Assembly: GCF_000209165.1 (NCBI RefSeq)
Contig: NC_009068.1
Coordinates: 3,286,001-3,350,000, forward strand
From: Scheffersomyces stipitis CBS 6054
Taxonomy: Eukaryota > Ascomycota > Pichiomycetes > Serinales > Debaryomycetaceae
Direction: 5' to 3'
Length of the DNA stretch: 64,000 nucleotides
The notes under the pieces were generated by a model. The model made no database searches. It saw only the letters and a list, made by a program, of their open reading frames with translations, and was not told the DNA's origin. Positions 1 through 11,910 of this stretch are shown in pieces. Both the position numbers and the translations under genes were made by a program. Numbering within the stretch: the stretch's first letter is position 1; the number at the start of each line of letters is the position of its first letter.

Positions 1-45
1 TGCTATTCTCTAAACAGCATGATAAATGAACGTAACTGGGTCTGC

Positions 46-579
46 TTAGTGCTCTTCCAAAGAAGCATCGTATTCTTCTTCTGTCATCAATTCTTCAGAA
101 GCTTCAACAGCACTAGCATCATCCAACTTGATCTGGGCAATCCAACCTTCACCAATAGGATCGGTGTTAATCAAAGCTGGTTCCGATTCCAAGGCAATGT
201 TGATGGCAATGACCTCACCTGCCACTGGTGAGTAGATTTCCGAGGCACTCTTCACTGATTCGACGGAGCCAATGGTGTCACCTACTTCAACTCTGTCACC
301 GACTTCTGGCAATTCAACAAAGGTTACATCACCAAGAGCCTCAGAGGCATATCTGGTGATACCGACAAAGGCAGAATCGTCTGCATGGGTAGCCAACCAT
401 TCGTGTTCAGCAGTGTACTTGACACTTTGAGGACCTTCTTGTAAGTATTTGTAGACATGAGACGTGGTGTTCAATTTATGCGAGATTGAGTTTGCAATAA
501 TTCTAGAAGTGGAGAAACCGACTCTGGAAGTGAAACTTCTGGTAACGGGAGCCGAGGCTCTGAAGACGGACTTGAACAT
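46..579 (-). CDS. GCV3: Glycine cleavage system H protein, mitochondrial
   Basis: Lipoyl carrier of the mitochondrial glycine decarboxylase complex; it shuttles the aminomethyl group between the P, T and L proteins. The 177-residue protein opens with an Arg/Ser-rich, acid-free leader (about residues 1-30) typical of a matrix targeting signal. The H-protein fold follows, with YTAEHEWL near 55-62 and the lipoylation motif SVESVKSASE, which places the modified lysine at K110. The C-terminus (MTEEEYDASLEEH) is typical of the family, and the length matches fungal H proteins. The ATG at 579 is the first in frame and gives the full leader. The upstream 800 bp is shared with the 3' side of the SNC gene. 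Family assignment is secure. Confidence 0.96.
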   Translation of the reverse strand: MFKSVFRASAPVTRSFTSRVGFSTSRIIANSISHKLNTTSHVYKYLQEGPQSVKYTAEHEWLATHADDSAFVGITRYASEALGDVTFVELPEVGDRVEVGDTIGSVESVKSASEIYSPVAGEVIAINIALESEPALINTDPIGEGWIAQIKLDDASAVEASEELMTEEEYDASLEEH

Positions 580-1380
580 GACGGCAGATATGAAGGACGG
601 GTTATAAAAGGCAATTCAATAGAAAACGAAAGTTATACAATTGGAATTGGATCTGTTTAAAAAGAATTTTTCACGAAAGTGATTCTTTCTTCTCCAGTAA
701 AAATCAACAGATTTGGCACGGCAGTGTTGACTCGGGGCACACAGCATCTGACTCCGGCTTGCACAGAGTCATGTAGCACTGACTTTCTGATCTCTCTAAG
801 TGAGGAAGAAGGCATCAATAATATACCAAAAAATAGTTTGATCTCCTTGACATTGACCAAAACTGTTGTCATGGTACTCAAATATATTTCCCTCTTGTTT
901 CGTAACTTTCCGGCCCTTTTTTGGTACTTTTTTGGAGGCTCATCTTGCCCTCTTGCTCTTTTTTGGAGACGCATTTTCTCGCGATTTTCCACTCTGATTT
1001 TGACTCTCGCCAACCTCACTATAAGAATCACAAACTCCACTATAAGAACCACAAACTCATCAGCTTATAGCTCTTCCAGTGTGCTGTGATCTAAGTCACA
1101 TGAGGCATAAGTGAATCAGACTTTACTTACATGGCCCATCAATATATCAGTCTTAACTATGAAATTATATTATTGAATCTATGGCTGCGAAAGATATGCA
1201 AGTTATGTGCTGATATTCGCTTGATTTCCCAAACGCAAATGATCCCTCTAGCGACAAGAGCCTACTCTACTCTACTTATAACTATTGGGTGGCTCGAAAG
1301 CTATTTAAAGCTTTACTAAGTAAAAACAACTATTTCATTAACCTATTTGGCACTAACAAACGAAGCAACTACAACACTGA
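580..1380. other. Intergenic: GCV3 promoter and SNC 3' flank
   Basis: No convincing gene. Two overlapping open frames of about 130 codons on opposite strands both begin at GTG and have no recognisable composition. The region holds a 21-bp tandem duplication (1017-1058) and otherwise AT-rich spacer. Confidence 0.7.
1017..1058. repeat. 21-bp tandem duplication upstream of GCV3
   Basis: Two adjacent 21-bp copies (1017-1037 and 1038-1058) beginning CACTATAAGAA and ending CACAAACTC. They differ at one position (T versus C at the twelfth base). They lie about 440-480 bp upstream of the GCV3 start. Confidence 0.9.
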
Positions 1381-2090
1381 CTAGCTGAAGTGGACAGCAA
1401 TGGGCACAATGATGACAATCAATACGATAATAACTCCCAAGATAATACACAATCTCATCTTGAAGTCCTTCCACCACATGTCTTTTCTGACTCTATTGGC
1501 GCCTCTTCTGAACCCTTGTGCACTGATGGCCAAGTTGTCGGTCTTGTTTTCTATGGAGTCCAATCTTTCACCTCTTTCGGCGACTTTGTTGATGTTGTCT
1601 CTCATGATTCCGACGGTGTCGTCGATTTGCTAGAATGGTTAGTACGGAAATTAATGTGACGTTAAACCATAAGAATGAAAAAAAAATAAAGAAATGATAT
1701 GCCATGATTGTGAATACACACTATCATATGGTCTGACAGCCTCTACTGCAATACTATCTTCACGTTATGATCATAGCTCTCATGATGCGATATGATATAA
1801 TAGCTGTGAACGAAAATTATGACAATGTGTTTCATAATAATGTGAGACTACAATATTCGAATAATCTAGTTCATGGTTTGCGAGTAGACTTTGTGACATC
1901 AAACAACATAACGTTCATACAGTTATATCTGGTTGGTGACATTTCATTTCTGGTCTTCATTCATATTTTGTCTTTTCAATCAAATGCTTCTCTCTATACT
2001 TACTGCCTGGATGGCCGCAGTTCTCGACTGCGATTGGTCTCCAGTAGTCTGGTTAGGGATATATGGATCGTAAGGGACGGAAGACGACAT
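1381..2090 (-). CDS. SNC1: Exocytic v-SNARE (synaptobrevin), spliced
   Basis: R-SNARE of post-Golgi secretory and endocytic vesicles that pairs with plasma-membrane t-SNAREs. Exon 1 is 2090-2004 (29 codons, starting [10 protein letters not shown] and ending RTAAIQA). The intron is 2003-1630 (374 nt; donor GTAAGT, branch TACTAAC at 1644-1638, acceptor TAG). Exon 2 is 1629-1381. The joined frame reads IQA-QIDDTVG across the junction, exactly the conserved Snc layout. The product is 111 residues: a short Pro-rich head, a SNARE helix about 30-80 with zero-layer arginine R48, a WWKDFK juxtamembrane patch, a cysteine at 90 and a tail anchor about 91-109. An internal ATG at 1605 would miss the start of the SNARE helix. 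S. cerevisiae SNC1 has an intron near the same place, but SNC1 and SNC2 cannot be told apart here. Confidence 0.95.
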
Positions 2091-4388
2091 TTCGTGATGG
2101 ATGTGATCTGCGGTTTGTAGGTTGATTCTTTTGGATCAGTGGCTCTAACGTTGAGAGCTGAGGCTATACTGCTGTGAACTACAATAATGTGTATGTAGCA
2201 GAATTAGTACTATCAGATAGTGATGGCAGATCGGTCTTAAGCGGGATTGCGCAGAGTATACCGACAGCGATGGATGGGTGTGGATATGCTTGATAAGATG
2301 TGAATACAACTTCTGATGCTGAAAAAAAGTGAGTTTATTTAGGAGTTTGATTGATTTGGCAAGTGTCCTTTGTGGAATCAAGAGATTATTGGGTTGGGGG
2401 GCCGATGGAGTGCATGTGGCTAAGGACCTCTGCCGCAATACAAATACGAGCGCAGGGCAATGGATTCGCTCAGATATTTATAGATGTTCGATAGCGGGAT
2501 ATAATCTCGGCGAATCGTTCTGGAGCTTATCAGATAGAGACCACGGCTCCTGGTCGGACTACCTCTACTCTTGTAGATCTACTTGTAGGGTAGTCTGGGT
2601 GAGGTGGATGTTGAATGGGAGGCAAATCGCGGTCTGGCTGATGGCTGATGGCAGAGATGATCTTCGGCATCTCGGGAACAAATTCATAGCCGCGAAATGA
2701 TCTGTGACGTTTAATTTTCAGTGATGAGAAGGTGAGACAATCCTGGGATATTGTCAGGAAGGAATTCACGAGTTATATTAATTCGGAGCTATTCATACAT
2801 TGTCTTAATTCTTTGCCCATCTCCTAAAGAATTACTCTTCGCTTCTTGTGCTATTGGTTGCACATTTTGTAGTTATGCTGATGATTTTATGATTTTTCGC
2901 ATCTATTTCTTGATAGATCTAGAAATAATATCTACATATCTACACAATATATCCACACAGAGAGAAAAACGCTACAGTATAATGCTGTGGTCGGCTTTCT
3001 AAGAGCAGCTACAGTTACCGTAATTGCGAGGGCTCAAATACTCGTGATGGCCTCTCTCGTGCTGGAATCGTAGTGTATTCATATTATTCAGATACTCTAA
3101 GCCCGCAGGCAGTGCTAGAAGAACTCTACAATAGATAATCTATTTCTCTCCCTTCTAGGTAAATGACATCGTACCACTATCTCTCCTATATATTTGCCAC
3201 TATACCTTCCATTGCTCGATATTGCCCCTTCTCCTATTTGGCATTCTCCTATTGAAAGTGGTCATGGCCCGAATTTGGGTGCAATTTTCCAGCTCCGTAG
3301 AATTCAGGAAGAGATGCGATTTTTCACATTCTGAGCCCACAAATCACACAAAATTGCTCCTATTTCGGCCATTGTATGACTTCGAGCTTCGGCCCTTTCT
3401 GTTCATTTCATACTTCTAACTCCTATCAGCCAGAACTTCTCGGTCTTATAGTAGAACTTGGGAGTCACTCTGAGTTGGCGAGGCTTAGACGTCGCAGCTG
3501 GTTCGAACTCAGTTTCAGTGGCTGCGGCAGCAATAACAATAAGGATTTTGCGTTTTGCGACATTTCCACGGCGAAACTTCAACTTCAACTCCTATATGGA
3601 TCTCTGTCTCGTATTTAACGGCGAAAAGGGGTGGATGTAAACATCGGCTCAGTGCTACTATCTAGACTTCCTGATGGAGAACCAGTGACACAATGTCGTT
3701 TGCAGCTAGTTGCCTGTGAAGTGCGAGGAGGGCAAGACGCGTAAAAGGAGTAGCAGAACACGACATTTTCAGTTGGCCAACCGAGAGCCGCCTAAAGCAG
3801 GCAATCCAGTGCTTTGACTGCTTCAATACGACGAGAGCAGATTTGAGAGATCCACATACAAGGTGTGCTAAAGCATGTTATACTTCTGAAGTTCCGAGCT
3901 TCAGCAAACGCTTGTGTGGAAAGCTTCACCAGTGCTAAGGTGGAGTCGGGTTGGGGAAATGTCGCGAACGACACAATTTTTCAGCTCAGACGGCACCCCA
4001 CCAAAAGAATGATAGCAGATAGCCTGGAGAGAGCCCAGATCAGCCAAAGAATAGCACTAATATACAAATAATACGAAACCCCAAAATACGACATTGTCCT
4101 CCCTTATACACACAGATGTGGGCTATTTGTGGATGCCAAAATATACCCAATCATGTCGCTATCTAGTGTCTTTTGACTTATCTTCCACATTGTTCCCTCT
4201 GTGTAGCATGAGCACTCAGCAATGTCGCGTGTCGTGCAAATTTTTCCTTGTGTGCGACTTTCCCACCCACCGATATTTATAACCAACGCAGTTTTTCTTT
4301 TCGTGAGCACAATCCCCTTTTCTTCTTTTTTCAGTAGGTTTCTGTAATATTAGTACAATCCCTTATATTATAATCATATAGATCAAAC
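2091..4388. other. 2.3 kb divergent spacer between SNC1 and ACT1
   Basis: No supportable gene. Open frames here are short, overlap on both strands and often start at GTG. I see no tRNA B-box and no snoRNA pattern. Near ACT1 there is a TATA-like TATTTATAA (about 4275-4283) followed by a pyrimidine-rich initiation zone (4283-4335). An ACGCGTAA (MCB-like) element lies at 3737. The rest is of unknown function and is long for this gene-dense window. Confidence 0.6.
4273..4335 (+). promoter_or_regulatory. ACT1 core promoter: TATA-like box and CT-rich initiator zone
   Basis: ATATTTATAA at about 4273-4282 is followed by a T/C-rich tract up to about 4335, roughly 55-110 bp before the ACT1 ATG at 4389. 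This is the usual arrangement for highly expressed yeast genes. Position and composition are seen; function is inferred. Confidence 0.5.
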
Positions 4389-6235
4389 ATGGACGGTGGT
4401 ATGTATTTTGCAGCATTGATTGGTTCGTCGCGTCTCTCTGCTGATTGATTGATGCGTCTGTCCCCTGGCCTGCTCCGCTGTGTCGAGTTATTCGGCGATG
4501 TGTTGTTCGTTAATGGGGATGGCGATTTTTCACCGTAACTCAGCAGAACACGGCCATCAACTCAGGCAACTTCGCCAGCCGCATTGTAGACGTCACACAA
4601 CTCTACCAACAAAGCAATTGACCAATGGCACTTCCACATTCCTCCCGTAGGAACCTGTTGTGCTGGTGTCGTTTGAATCGCTGGATTTGGCTGGAATTTC
4701 GATTCTCGCAAACCGCAGCAGATCATTGTACCAGCGCTCCAGTCTGATCCAACGCCCGCAATATGACAATGGCACCAAATATAGTCACAACAATACTACA
4801 GGAGTGAAACAGTAGTAGGGAGCAGTTTGCCGCTGGTTGTGATTGCTGTCAATGTCATCAGTGCTATTGTTGTCTTAGGAGGTACTCGTTATCTCTGGAT
4901 CGATCCGGCAGTTAGCTACTTTTTTCTGCGACTCTCGTCCAATGAATTTTTCAGTACTGCATTCTCGTGGATACGTAGTGGACCATGCTGCCATTGAAGT
5001 TGTCGTCGTTGATGCCGTGATCTGTCGATGTTGATGAGGCCGAATTTGTCGTAATATTGATATTAATTTTATATCATGCTAAATTTATTAAGCTAATACT
5101 AACACCCCCCATAGAAGAAGTTGCTGCTTTAGTTATTGACAACGGTTCCGGTATGTGTAAGGCCGGTTTTGCCGGTGACGACGCCCCTCGTGCCGTCTTC
5201 CCTTCCATTGTCGGTAGACCAAGACACCAAGGTATCATGGTCGGTATGGGTCAAAAGGACTCTTACGTCGGTGACGAAGCCCAATCTAAGAGAGGTATCT
5301 TGACCTTGAGATACCCTATCGAACACGGTATCGTTTCCAACTGGGATGATATGGAAAAGATCTGGCACCACACCTTCTACAACGAATTGAGAGTTGCCCC
5401 AGAAGAACACCCAGTCTTGTTGACCGAAGCCCCAATGAACCCTAAGTCTAACAGAGAAAAGATGACCCAAATCATGTTCGAAACATTCAACGTTCCAGCT
5501 TTCTACGTTTCTATCCAAGCTGTCTTGTCCTTATACTCTTCTGGTAGAACCACCGGTATTGTTTTGGACTCTGGTGATGGTGTTACTCACGTCGTTCCTA
5601 TCTACGCTGGTTTCTCATTGCCTCACGGTATCTTGAGAATCGACTTGGCCGGTAGAGACTTGACTGACTACTTGATGAAGATCTTGTCTGAACGTGGTTA
5701 CACTTTCTCCACCACCGCTGAAAGAGAAATTGTCAGAGACATCAAGGAAAAGTTGTGTTACGTTGCCTTGGACTTCGAACAAGAAATGCAAACATCCTCG
5801 CAATCCTCCGCCATTGAAAAGTCTTACGAATTGCCAGATGGTCAAGTTATCACCATTGGTAACGAAAGATTCAGAGCTGCTGAGGCTTTGTTCCGTCCTG
5901 CTGACTTGGGTTTGGAAGCTGCTGGTATCGACCAAACCACCTTCAACTCCATCATGAAGTGTGATGTCGATGTCAGAAAGGAATTGTACGGTAACATCGT
6001 TATGTCCGGTGGTACTACTATGTTCCCTGGTATTGCTGAACGTATGCAAAAGGAAATCACTGCCTTGGCTCCATCCTCTATGAAGGTCAAGATCATTGCC
6101 CCACCAGAAAGAAAGTACTCCGTCTGGATCGGTGGTTCTATTTTGGCCTCCTTGTCTACTTTCCAACAAATGTGGATCTCAAAGCAAGAATACGACGAAT
6201 CTGGACCTTCCATTGTCCACCACAAGTGTTTCTAA
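4389..6235 (+). CDS. ACT1: Actin, spliced
   Basis: Cytoskeletal actin: patches, cables, cytokinesis and, with Arps, chromatin remodelling. Exon 1 is only 10 nt (4389-4398, Met-Asp-Gly plus one base). The intron is 4399-5114 (716 nt; donor GTATGT, branch TACTAAC at 5097-5103, acceptor ATAG). Exon 2 is 5115-6235. The joined protein is 376 residues, the usual length, starting [16 protein letters not shown]. Nucleotide-binding loops [15 protein letters not shown] and LDSGDGVTH and the C-terminal SIVHHKCF are intact. Codon choice is strongly biased (TTG, AGA, GGT, AAG, GTC/GTT), as expected for high expression. The very short first exon and the intron position match S. cerevisiae and Candida ACT1. 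The frame running in from 5057 through the intron end is not the real N-terminus. Confidence 0.99.
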
Positions 6236-6777
6236 AACCACTTGCAAAATCCTTTGTATTCTTGTTCTGCAAACATTTTGTCCAATCTCTTATCTTTCTA
6301 CGATGTTGAAGAACATACATTTTTGTTAGTCCAGCTTGTTATCCTTTTTTTATTAAATAAAAAATTTTATTGTTAAAGTTGTTTTTCTTCTTTGTCTGTC
6401 CTGTTTTAACTCATATATATTCTATATATTACAGAAAGAAAGTAGATCATCTAAAATAAACATTTATTTGATGAGACAAAGTAGGTTTTTTAGAATACAA
6501 TGTAGCATCCTCTAATATACAATAGAGTTGTTTTATAAAAGCGATACATTTAATATTATGACAGGACTGGTGAAGTGTATAGAATTGTGCTAATCTGGCA
6601 AACGAACCCAAGAAGACGTTAAAGCAAATAGTGCATTTTGTATTACAATCAAGTTCGTTGCTAGCATTCAAGATCAGGCATCTTGAGCGCTGGTATGATT
6701 CTTGAATCCAGCCATATATCTTCTTATCTTCAAGTCATCACTTCTCTCGGTTTATATCTCTTGTTGTGCCTTCATTA
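6236..6777. other. Convergent 3' spacer ACT1/DAD1
   Basis: AT-rich 3' flank. A T-run followed by ATTAAATAAAAAATTTTATTG (about 6347-6371) and TATATA-like stretches (6414-6430) are plausible polyadenylation signals for ACT1. No gene seen. Confidence 0.6.
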
Positions 6778-7110
6778 TCAACTCTCTTCATCACTACTGT
6801 GGATGCTTTCAGGACCTGCTGTTTGCTCCTCGGTTGTTTTGTTCTGTTCTTCCAACTTCTTCTGTTTCAATTGGTTCATTCCATCGTAGAAATTCGACCA
6901 TAAACGGCCCACGTCGTCAAACTCTTTTCCGACTTGGATCGATTCGTTGAGAGATCTGTTCAAGATATCGAGATTATACACTACAGTGTCGATGTTGTTG
7001 GAGATTTCCTGGATGAGCAAATCTCGCTGCTTTTCGAAATTCGAGTGTGAAATCCCTGAAGTGCCTGATACAGCTGCCGGCGGCGGCGTAGACGATGCTT
7101 TACCTGACAT
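6778..7110 (-). CDS. DAD1: DASH/Dam1 complex subunit Dad1
   Basis: Fungal kinetochore protein of the DASH ring, which couples kinetochores to spindle microtubule plus ends. The 110-residue product carries the Dad1 signature: FEKQRDLLIQEI (about 25-36), then a helix with LNRSLNESIQVGKEF and LWSNFYDGM (about 71-79). These correspond to the EQRNIVLQEI ... SIAVGREF ... LWKTLYDGL pattern of the family. The N-terminus is Ser/Pro/Ala-rich and the C-terminus acidic and disordered. Length is close to the roughly 94 residues of S. cerevisiae. The gene is divergent from KEL3. An ACGCGTCA (MCB) element sits about 60 bp upstream of the ATG, which would fit cell-cycle control. Confidence 0.92.
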   Translation of the reverse strand: MSGKASSTPPPAAVSGTSGISHSNFEKQRDLLIQEISNNIDTVVYNLDILNRSLNESIQVGKEFDDVGRLWSNFYDGMNQLKQKKLEEQNKTTEEQTAGPESIHSSDEES

Positions 7111-7637
7111 TATTGATGTAGTTGGTGAGATAAAGTGAAAATAGTCTTCCTAGATTTGAAGTTTATATACGCGTCAATCAATGTGCAGGATACTTAGAAC
7201 AGTGGTGCTGATACCAGCTACTAAGATAGGAGCAGACAAAGCAGAATGAGTTGGTATTAAATGATTGAAATGTGAAGATAGGTCCAAAGGGAAAGGATTA
7301 ATGATTAGAAAGTTTGTATTGCTTTGATATTATTGTTGTAGTGGTGGAATTGTGTTAAGAAATATAAGTGGCTGCGAATTTGTATTCCATGAAGAACTAA
7401 CAGCAGTGAATGTGAACGTTTTCACGTCAAATCTTATCTTTGGTAATATTTGTCAAAGGAGTCTTCATCATTTTGCAACTCAATTTGATAATTAAGTATA
7501 GATTTCTTATCTTCTCCATCATTTTTCATTCGCTTTGATTTGGGTGCAAAAGTTTTCCTCATCTCGCACTGGAAAAGTGAAAAATTCCAACACTCAAATA
7601 ATCACCATTTTCAATTCTTTTTCTTCAACTGTAGCAA
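7111..7637. other. Divergent promoter region DAD1/KEL3
   Basis: 527 bp shared 5' region. It contains TATATACGCGTCA (about 7164-7176, MCB plus TATA-like on the DAD1 side) and T/C-rich sequence just before KEL3. No additional gene seen. Confidence 0.6.
7169..7176 (-). promoter_or_regulatory. MCB-like element (ACGCGTCA) at DAD1
   Basis: A match to the MluI cell-cycle box 59 bp upstream of the DAD1 ATG, overlapping TATATA. MBF binding in G1/S is known for this motif in yeasts. Its use at DAD1 is inference. Confidence 0.45.
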
Positions 7638-9515
7638 ATGGCCAAAAAAGACAAAAAGTCCAAGGAGGCCAAAAAGGCTCGTACCCTTGAAAAACAGAAG
7701 AAGGGCCAGGCCAAAGCTGAAAGCAAAAACAAGAAGCTAGCAAAGAAACTCGGCGAAGATGAAGAAGATGAAGACATCGACCAGATATTAGAGCAATTTG
7801 CCAAGGAGCAAGAGTTGTTCCAGGAAATCAAAGTAGAGGTCTGTGAAAAACCGTCAAAGAGATTGAATCCAGCTATGGTGGCCAATCCTCTTCACGGAAA
7901 GAGAGAAGTCATTTTGTTTGGTGGAGAACATACCAATGGGTCTGTTTCTCATTTTTACAACGACATGTACACCTATGCTATAGACAATAATACATGGAGA
8001 AGAATAACGTCTAAGAACTCACCTTTACCTCGATCTTCACACGCAATGTGTGCCCATCCATCTGGTGTGATTTTGATGTTTGGTGGTGAATTTTCTTCTC
8101 CCAAGCAATCCACATTCTACCATTATGGTGATACATGGATACTCGATGCGGATTCCAAGGAATGGATGAAAATCGATCAGAAGAGAGGTCCTTCGGCCAG
8201 ATCCGGTCATAGATTGGCTGTATGGAAGAACTACATCATTATGCACGGTGGCTTCCGTGACTTGGGGACTATGTCTACTTACTTGAACGATGTCTGGTTA
8301 TTCGACATCACCACATACAAATGGGTGCAAGTTGAATTTCCACCTAACCATCCTATTCCGGATGCTAGATCAGGTCATTCATTGCTTCCGTGTGCTGAGG
8401 GTGCCGTTTTATACGGTGGCTATTGCAAGGTCAAGGCTAAGAAGGGTTTACAAAAGGGTAAAGTCTTGGGAGACACATGGTTGTTGAAGATGAAGAGCGA
8501 CCCTAAGGGTATCAGATTCGAAAGAAGAAGAAAGCAAGGGTTCAATCCATCAGCAAGAGTAGGTTGTTCATTGGTTTACCACAAAAACAGAGGTATCATG
8601 TTCGGAGGAGTCTTTGATTACGAGGAAAGTGAAGAACAGTTAGATTCCGAATTCTACAATAACTTGTACTCGTATCATCCAGAAACTAACAGGTGGTACA
8701 ACTTGACATTGAAGCCCAGAAGAAAGAGAAAGGAACAAGTCAAAGAAAAGACAAGAGACGAAGACTTGGAAGAGCTCTTGAACTCGATCTTAGCCAAAGC
8801 AAAGTTGAATGATGATGACGATGAAACCGGTGACGAGCTTTCTCAGTTAGAACAGTTGAAGTTGAAAGAGCAGGAAGAAGAGAAAGAAGAGGCTATTGAG
8901 TATGTCGTCATGAACCAGTTGCCCCATGCTCGTTTCAATGCCACTACATGTGTTGTAGATGACGTATTATATATTTTTGGTGGTATCTTTGAAAGAGGTG
9001 AACACGAGTACAACTTGGATTCCATGTATGCCATCGATCTCGGGAAGTTAGATGGTTGCAGAGTCTTGTGGGAAGACTTATCTGAATTGGACCAAGAAAT
9101 AGTTGATTCTGACGAGGATGAGTACGATGACGAAGATGACGAAGATGACGAAGATGACGACGAAGAAAGCGATACCAAATTAGAAGCTGAAGATGAAGAA
9201 GAAACTGAAGAGGAAGAGGAGGAAGTTGACGAGGACGAGATTCCTGATCCAAGACCATGGTTGCCACATCCAAAGCCATTTGAAAACTTGCGTGCTTTCT
9301 ACAGTCGTACTGGTGCTCATTTCTTGGAATGGTCTATCTCTAGCCATAGAGATGCTAGAGGTAAATATTTGAAGAAGGCAGCCTTTGACTTGTGTGAAGA
9401 TAGATTCTGGGAAAGAAGAGAACAGGTGGCTATTGCTGAAGACAACTTGGAAGAGTTGGGTGGCGTAGGCGAAGTAATTGAAAAGGACACCTCCAAGAGT
9501 ACCAAGAGAAGATAG
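7638..9515 (+). CDS. KEL3: Kelch-repeat protein Kel3
   Basis: Cytoplasmic kelch beta-propeller protein of poorly defined role, orthologous to S. cerevisiae Kel3 and animal KLHDC4. The 625-residue product has a Lys-rich N-terminus (MAKKDKKSKEAKK, 1-45), then kelch blades from about 85 to 480 with repeated FGG/YGG and W signatures: EVILFGGEHTNG, GVILMFGGEF, IIMHGGFRD, AVLYGGYC, GIMFGGVFD, VLYIFGGIF. An acidic run of Asp/Glu covers about 490-540. The C-terminal domain has PRPWLPHPKPF and RTGAHFLEWS. The first ATG (7638) is the only sensible start. It is convergent with DIM1, with ends only about 140 bp apart. Confidence 0.93.
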   Translation: MAKKDKKSKEAKKARTLEKQKKGQAKAESKNKKLAKKLGEDEEDEDIDQILEQFAKEQELFQEIKVEVCEKPSKRLNPAMVANPLHGKREVILFGGEHTNGSVSHFYNDMYTYAIDNNTWRRITSKNSPLPRSSHAMCAHPSGVILMFGGEFSSPKQSTFYHYGDTWILDADSKEWMKIDQKRGPSARSGHRLAVWKNYIIMHGGFRDLGTMSTYLNDVWLFDITTYKWVQVEFPPNHPIPDARSGHSLLPCAEGAVLYGGYCKVKAKKGLQKGKVLGDTWLLKMKSDPKGIRFERRRKQGFNPSARVGCSLVYHKNRGIMFGGVFDYEESEEQLDSEFYNNLYSYHPETNRWYNLTLKPRRKRKEQVKEKTRDEDLEELLNSILAKAKLNDDDDETGDELSQLEQLKLKEQEEEKEEAIEYVVMNQLPHARFNATTCVVDDVLYIFGGIFERGEHEYNLDSMYAIDLGKLDGCRVLWEDLSELDQEIVDSDEDEYDDEDDEDDEDDDEESDTKLEAEDEEETEEEEEEVDEDEIPDPRPWLPHPKPFENLRAFYSRTGAHFLEWSISSHRDARGKYLKKAAFDLCEDRFWERREQVAIAEDNLEELGGVGEVIEKDTSKSTKRR

Positions 9516-9656
9516 ACAACCTAGAACATAGAGATAGATCAGCATAGAACAGAGTAGAATATGTATAACTTTAAAAATTAAGATATTTATTATATATTAA
9601 TTGTGCCATCTAATGTACAGAAATTGAAATGAACCGTATCTCTATTGAAGACTGGA

Positions 9657-11505
<1,849 letters not shown>

Positions 11506-11910
11506 TTAATAGCCCACGCACATCAGGTTAACGTAGTTGTTGACGTAGTAAACGATAGTCCCTATGACAGCATAAAACAACTGTGTGGCGGCCAACTGTA
11601 CTGCTCCTTGTCTATTGATTCCCTTTAATCCTTTCTTGGGTTCCTTGTCCGAGAAAATCCCTACACCATACAACACTAAGATCCCTAAACTGAACGCTAA
11701 GAGAGCAAAAGTGTATGTGAGGACCAACACTATAAGTCCACTCCGTATGTCGGTGGTTTGATCAATAAACCAACCCCATTGGTGACAGAACTGTGGGTCC
11801 ACAGTGAAGAAATAACTGATGAGAGGCTCGATGAAATTACCGTTCCTGGCCTCGGTCCACTCTCTGAAGGTAGTCAAGGACGAGAATGTCTCTGTAAACA
11901 AATTCAGCAT
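11506..11910 (-). CDS. Unknown protein with two membrane helices
   Basis: I do not recognise this 134-residue protein. From the first ATG at 11910 it has an amphipathic N-terminus (MLNLFTETFSSLTTFREW), an aromatic/His segment (FCHQWGWF, about 41-48), a strong hydrophobic helix about 58-85, a short basic loop (KEPKKGLKGINRQG, 89-102) and a second hydrophobic helix about 106-126 ending YYVNNYVNL. The same frame is open for about 59 further codons upstream, including a hydrophobic patch, but that stretch has no ATG. Either this ATG is the start or an upstream exon exists that I could not find. A TATA run (about 12172-12180) suggests the transcript begins near 12.1 kb, which would put two 51-nt upstream frames in its leader (12097-12047 and 12023-11973). 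Confidence 0.55.
   Translation of the reverse strand: MLNLFTETFSSLTTFREWTEARNGNFIEPLISYFFTVDPQFCHQWGWFIDQTTDIRSGLIVLVLTYTFALLAFSLGILVLYGVGIFSDKEPKKGLKGINRQGAVQLAATQLFYAVIGTIVYYVNNYVNLMCVGY

Noticed and set aside
657..1089. Two overlapping open frames of about 130 codons on opposite strands upstream of GCV3
   Set aside because: Both begin at GTG, overlap each other completely and have no recognisable protein character.
2329..2769. Frames in the SNC1-ACT1 spacer, up to 123 codons
   Set aside because: The longest starts at GTG; none has domain-like composition, and frames overlap on both strands.
3495..3515. GGTTCGAACTC resembling a tRNA B-box
   Set aside because: The T-stem does not pair and no A-box precedes it.
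5129..6225. Several frames antisense to ACT1
   Set aside because: Shadows created by the strongly biased actin codons. The sense protein is unmistakable.
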